Below are positions 4,463 to 6,463 of a stretch of DNA of 6,463 bases, piece by piece. Every line of letters begins with the position of its first letter. Position 1 is the stretch's first letter. This DNA comes from JBEKLJ01 sp050010255. Lineage in GTDB: Bacteria > Acidobacteriota > Terriglobia > Bryobacterales > Bryobacteraceae. The notes below the pieces were generated by a model. That model worked only from the letters and a program-made list of their open reading frames with translations, was not told where the DNA came from and searched no databases. The DNA lies in NCBI GenBank assembly GCA_050010255.1, contig JBEKLJ010000200.1, positions 1 to 6,463 on the forward strand, given 5' to 3'. A program made the translations under genes and the position numbers.

Positions 4463-6147
4463 TGCTCGATGATGAGCTTGTCGCCGCTGGTGATGTAGTC
4501 GGCCTGCATGCGGATGCGCGGCATGGCGTCGGCGATCACTTTCTGCGCCAGCGGCGTGCGGCCCGGGTCCCGCTCGGCCTGGACCAGCACCAGGTGCGCC
4601 CCCAGCGCGTCGCAAGCCATATCCACAAGCCGGCGCGCCATGAGGTCGCTGTAGGTCCGGTCGTTCATGTTCTTCAGGAACAGGACGCAGTAAGCCAGCC
4701 GCTCGCGGGCCTCCCGCGCCAGCGACGCCAGCTTCATCAGCTCGGCGCGGAAGCTCCGCTCGCCGAGCCGGGCCAGGTAGTTGCCCAGCGTGCCGCTGGT
4801 CACGCCCACGACCGCGCCCACCACCTGGAGCTGGGTCGTGCCCTCGTAGATGGTAGTGATGCGCGCGTCGCGCGAGAGCCGCTCGACGCTGAACTCCTTC
4901 ATGTAGCCCGTGCCGCCGTGGATCTGGATGGCGTCGTAGGTCACCTGCACGGCCATCTCGGAGGCATAGGCCTTGGCGATGGGGGTCATGACGGCGGCCT
5001 GGGAGGAAACCTCCTTCAGGCGGCTGCGCAGCTCGGCCGCACCGCCGGCCTCCGATTGGTGCTCGAGCATGCGGCGGGCGTCCACCAGCCGGCTGGCCTC
5101 GTAGGCGATCGCGCGCGCCACCTGGATGGAGGCCTTCATGCGCGCCAGCATGTCGTAGACCTGCGGGAACTCGATGATGGGCTGCTTGAACTGCACGCGC
5201 TTCCGGGCGTACTTCAGCGCTTCTTCATAGGCCGCCTGCGCGATGCCGATCGCCTGGCCCGCCACCGCCACCCGCGCGCCGTTCATCAGCGCCATGACGT
5301 AGCGAATCAGGCCCAGCCGCCGCTGGCCCACCAGCAGCCCCGGGACCCCGTTGAACTGGAGCTCGCAGGTGGGCGAGCCGTGGATGCCGAGCTTGTTCTC
5401 GATGCGGCGGATCACCAGCTCGGGGCACTTCTCGCACACGAACATCGACAGCCCGCGGCCATCCAGGCTGCCTTCCTCCGAGCGCGCCAGCACCAGCGAG
5501 ACGTCGGCGCAGCCGTTGGTGATGAACCGCTTCACGCCGTAGAGCTTCCAGCCTCCGTCCGGCTGCAACACGGCCTTCAGGCGGACCGCTTGCAGATCCG
5601 AGCCCGCGTCCGGCTCGGTCAGGATCATCGCGCCGCTTACCTTGCCCGAGGCGAACTGCGGCAGGTAGCGGTCCTTGAGCGTGTCGTCGGCGAATTCGTA
5701 GATCGTCTCGGCGATGTCCTGTAGGCCGAACAGGTTCATCAGGCTGGCGTCGGCCTGCGACACCATCTCGATGGCCATGCTGTAGAGCAGCCCGGGAAAG
5801 TTCAACCCGCCGTAGCGCCGCGGCAGCATGCAGCCCATCAGCCCGGCCTGCGCCAGCGTCTTCATGGCGCGCTCGGTGCCCTGGGCGTAGCGCACCTGGC
5901 CGTTCTCGAAGTGCGCGCCCTCCCGGTCCACCTCGGCCGCCAGCGGCGCGATCTCCTGGGCAGTTATGGCGCCGGCCATCTCCAGCACCGTCCGGTAACC
6001 CGCCAGCGCATCCTCATACGACGCCGGCGCGTCGTCGTACTGCTCGGCTTGCTTATAGCCGTCCTCGAGCGAGGCCGTCACGTCCTGGAGGTCCAGGTGG
6101 TTGAAGTGCCACTGAATGTCGGCGTTGTCCGTGAAAAAGTTGTCCAC
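4444..6147 (-). CDS. acyl-CoA dehydrogenase (FAD-dependent)
   Basis: This 567-residue flavoenzyme should introduce a trans-2,3 double bond into an acyl-CoA and pass electrons to ETF. The N-terminal helical domain covers about 50-170. The beta domain contains the FAD/substrate signature AMILTEPDAGSDL (173-185) and KRFITNG (206-212). The C-terminal helical domain has ARKRVQFKQPI (314-324), IQIHGGTGYMKEFSVERLSRDARI (407-430, second family signature) and IYEGT, where E435 is the expected catalytic base, as in medium- and short-chain enzymes. It is longer than the usual 380-400 residues: an N-terminal extension of about 50 residues, an insertion near 362-381 and an extra helical domain after about 450. 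Substrate cannot be read from this. The start is GTG at 6147 with GGGAG 6 nt upstream. It follows etfA by 10 nt in the same operon, supporting beta-oxidation or amino-acid/branched-chain acid breakdown coupled to ETF. The stop lies within a palindromic repeat. Confidence 0.95.
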   Translation of the reverse strand: MDNFFTDNADIQWHFNHLDLQDVTASLEDGYKQAEQYDDAPASYEDALAGYRTVLEMAGAITAQEIAPLAAEVDREGAHFENGQVRYAQGTERAMKTLAQAGLMGCMLPRRYGGLNFPGLLYSMAIEMVSQADASLMNLFGLQDIAETIYEFADDTLKDRYLPQFASGKVSGAMILTEPDAGSDLQAVRLKAVLQPDGGWKLYGVKRFITNGCADVSLVLARSEEGSLDGRGLSMFVCEKCPELVIRRIENKLGIHGSPTCELQFNGVPGLLVGQRRLGLIRYVMALMNGARVAVAGQAIGIAQAAYEEALKYARKRVQFKQPIIEFPQVYDMLARMKASIQVARAIAYEASRLVDARRMLEHQSEAGGAAELRSRLKEVSSQAAVMTPIAKAYASEMAVQVTYDAIQIHGGTGYMKEFSVERLSRDARITTIYEGTTQLQVVGAVVGVTSGTLGNYLARLGERSFRAELMKLASLAREARERLAYCVLFLKNMNDRTYSDLMARRLVDMACDALGAHLVLVQAERDPGRTPLAQKVIADAMPRIRMQADYITSGDKLIIEQRQALL

Positions 6148-6153
6148 GCTGGT

Positions 6154-6158
6154 CTCCC
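6154..6158 (-). promoter_or_regulatory. Shine-Dalgarno GGGAG of the acyl-CoA dehydrogenase, overlapping the etfA stop
   Basis: The minus strand reads TAGGGAG: the etfA TAG (6160-6158) shares its G with GGGAG (6158-6154). The GTG start follows after 6 nt. This supports the GTG at 6147 as the start and points to coupled translation of the two genes. Confidence 0.7.
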
Positions 6159-6463
6159 TACAATTTGCCCTTGAGCGCCTTGATGATGCGCGGGATCACC
6201 TCGCGCACGTCGCCCACGATGCCGTAGTGCGCAATCCCGAAAATCGGCGCGCTCGGGTCGCTGTTGATCGCCAGGATCTTCGCCGAGTCCTCCATGCCGG
6301 CGCGGTGCTGCACGGCGCCGGAGATGCCGCAGGCGATATACAGCTTCGGCCGCACAGTGGTGCCGGTCTGGCCCACCTGATGGTCGTGATGGATGAAGCC
6401 CGCGTCCACCGCCGCACGCGAGGCGCCCACGGCCGCTCCCAGCACCGCAGCCAGCTCGTGCAC
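6158..6463 (-). CDS. etfA: electron transfer flavoprotein alpha subunit, C-terminal part
   Basis: The last 101 residues of EtfA are present; the gene runs off the window's right edge, so roughly the first 220 residues of a typical 320 are missing and the GTG at 6463 is not its real start. This is the C-terminal FAD-binding domain. Visible are GASRAAVDAG (SR contacts the flavin in known structures), VGQTGTTVRPKLYIACG, GISGAVQHRAGM with the conserved QH, and AINSDPSAPIF. The domain ends normally at KALKGKL. With EtfB, EtfA takes electrons from acyl-CoA dehydrogenases and delivers them to ETF:quinone oxidoreductase at the membrane. Its partner dehydrogenase is the next gene in the operon. etfB is likely just beyond the edge but is not seen. 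Bifurcating and ordinary ETF cannot be told apart from this fragment. Confidence 0.96.
   Translation of the reverse strand: MHELAAVLGAAVGASRAAVDAGFIHHDHQVGQTGTTVRPKLYIACGISGAVQHRAGMEDSAKILAINSDPSAPIFGIAHYGIVGDVREVIPRIIKALKGKL

Noticed and set aside
4594..5724. A 376-codon plus-strand open frame opposite the acyl-CoA dehydrogenase
   Set aside because: Its product is a His/Arg/Ala-rich composition artefact with no domain, antisense to a gene with clear family signatures.

Overview
This GC-rich window (long runs of Pro/Ala/Arg codons, GTG starts, compact gene pairs) looks like the chromosome of a soil-type Gram-negative bacterium. The Ala/Pro-rich zinc-ribbon membrane proteins and the outer-membrane-type lipoprotein resemble what I know from Acidobacteriota (Solibacter/Bryobacter-like). 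That assignment is an impression from protein style, not a search result. There are no tRNA, rRNA, CRISPR, transposase or phage genes.

Left part (1-3678): a minus-strand two-gene operon runs from a four-helix membrane protein with a C-terminal zinc ribbon (2090 to 1305) into a single-span membrane protein with two N-terminal zinc ribbons and an extracytoplasmic C-terminal domain (1291 to 140). All three ribbons share the spacing CX2CX10CX2C. The stop codon of the first gene lies inside the Shine-Dalgarno sequence of the second. A long nested hairpin (21-93) follows the operon. Divergently, from a 112-bp intergenic region, runs a 491-residue lipoprotein (2203-3678) with two related 'FS-x-E-x-P-x-GW' domains and a distinctive C-terminal module. 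The three genes look like one uncharacterised envelope-associated unit with zinc ribbons in the cytoplasm and sensing or structural domains outside. This is inference from context.

Middle part (3679-4443): a 183-bp convergent gap with one hairpin, then a minus-strand cold-shock protein gene (4068 to 3862). That gene has a leader of about 150 nt behind an extended -10 promoter, as in classic cspA mRNAs. Upstream lies a block of about 170 bp with two copies of a strong palindromic repeat 110 bp apart. One copy abuts the stop codon of the next gene.

Right part (4444-6463): a minus-strand operon in which the 3' end of etfA (electron-transfer flavoprotein alpha subunit, cut by the window edge) is followed 10 nt later by a 567-residue acyl-CoA dehydrogenase. 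The dehydrogenase would oxidise an acyl-CoA and pass electrons to the ETF encoded just upstream, feeding the quinone pool. I see no established novel system. The most interesting leads are the zinc-ribbon/lipoprotein locus, the palindromic repeat at the dehydrogenase 3' end, and the structured leader of the cold-shock gene.
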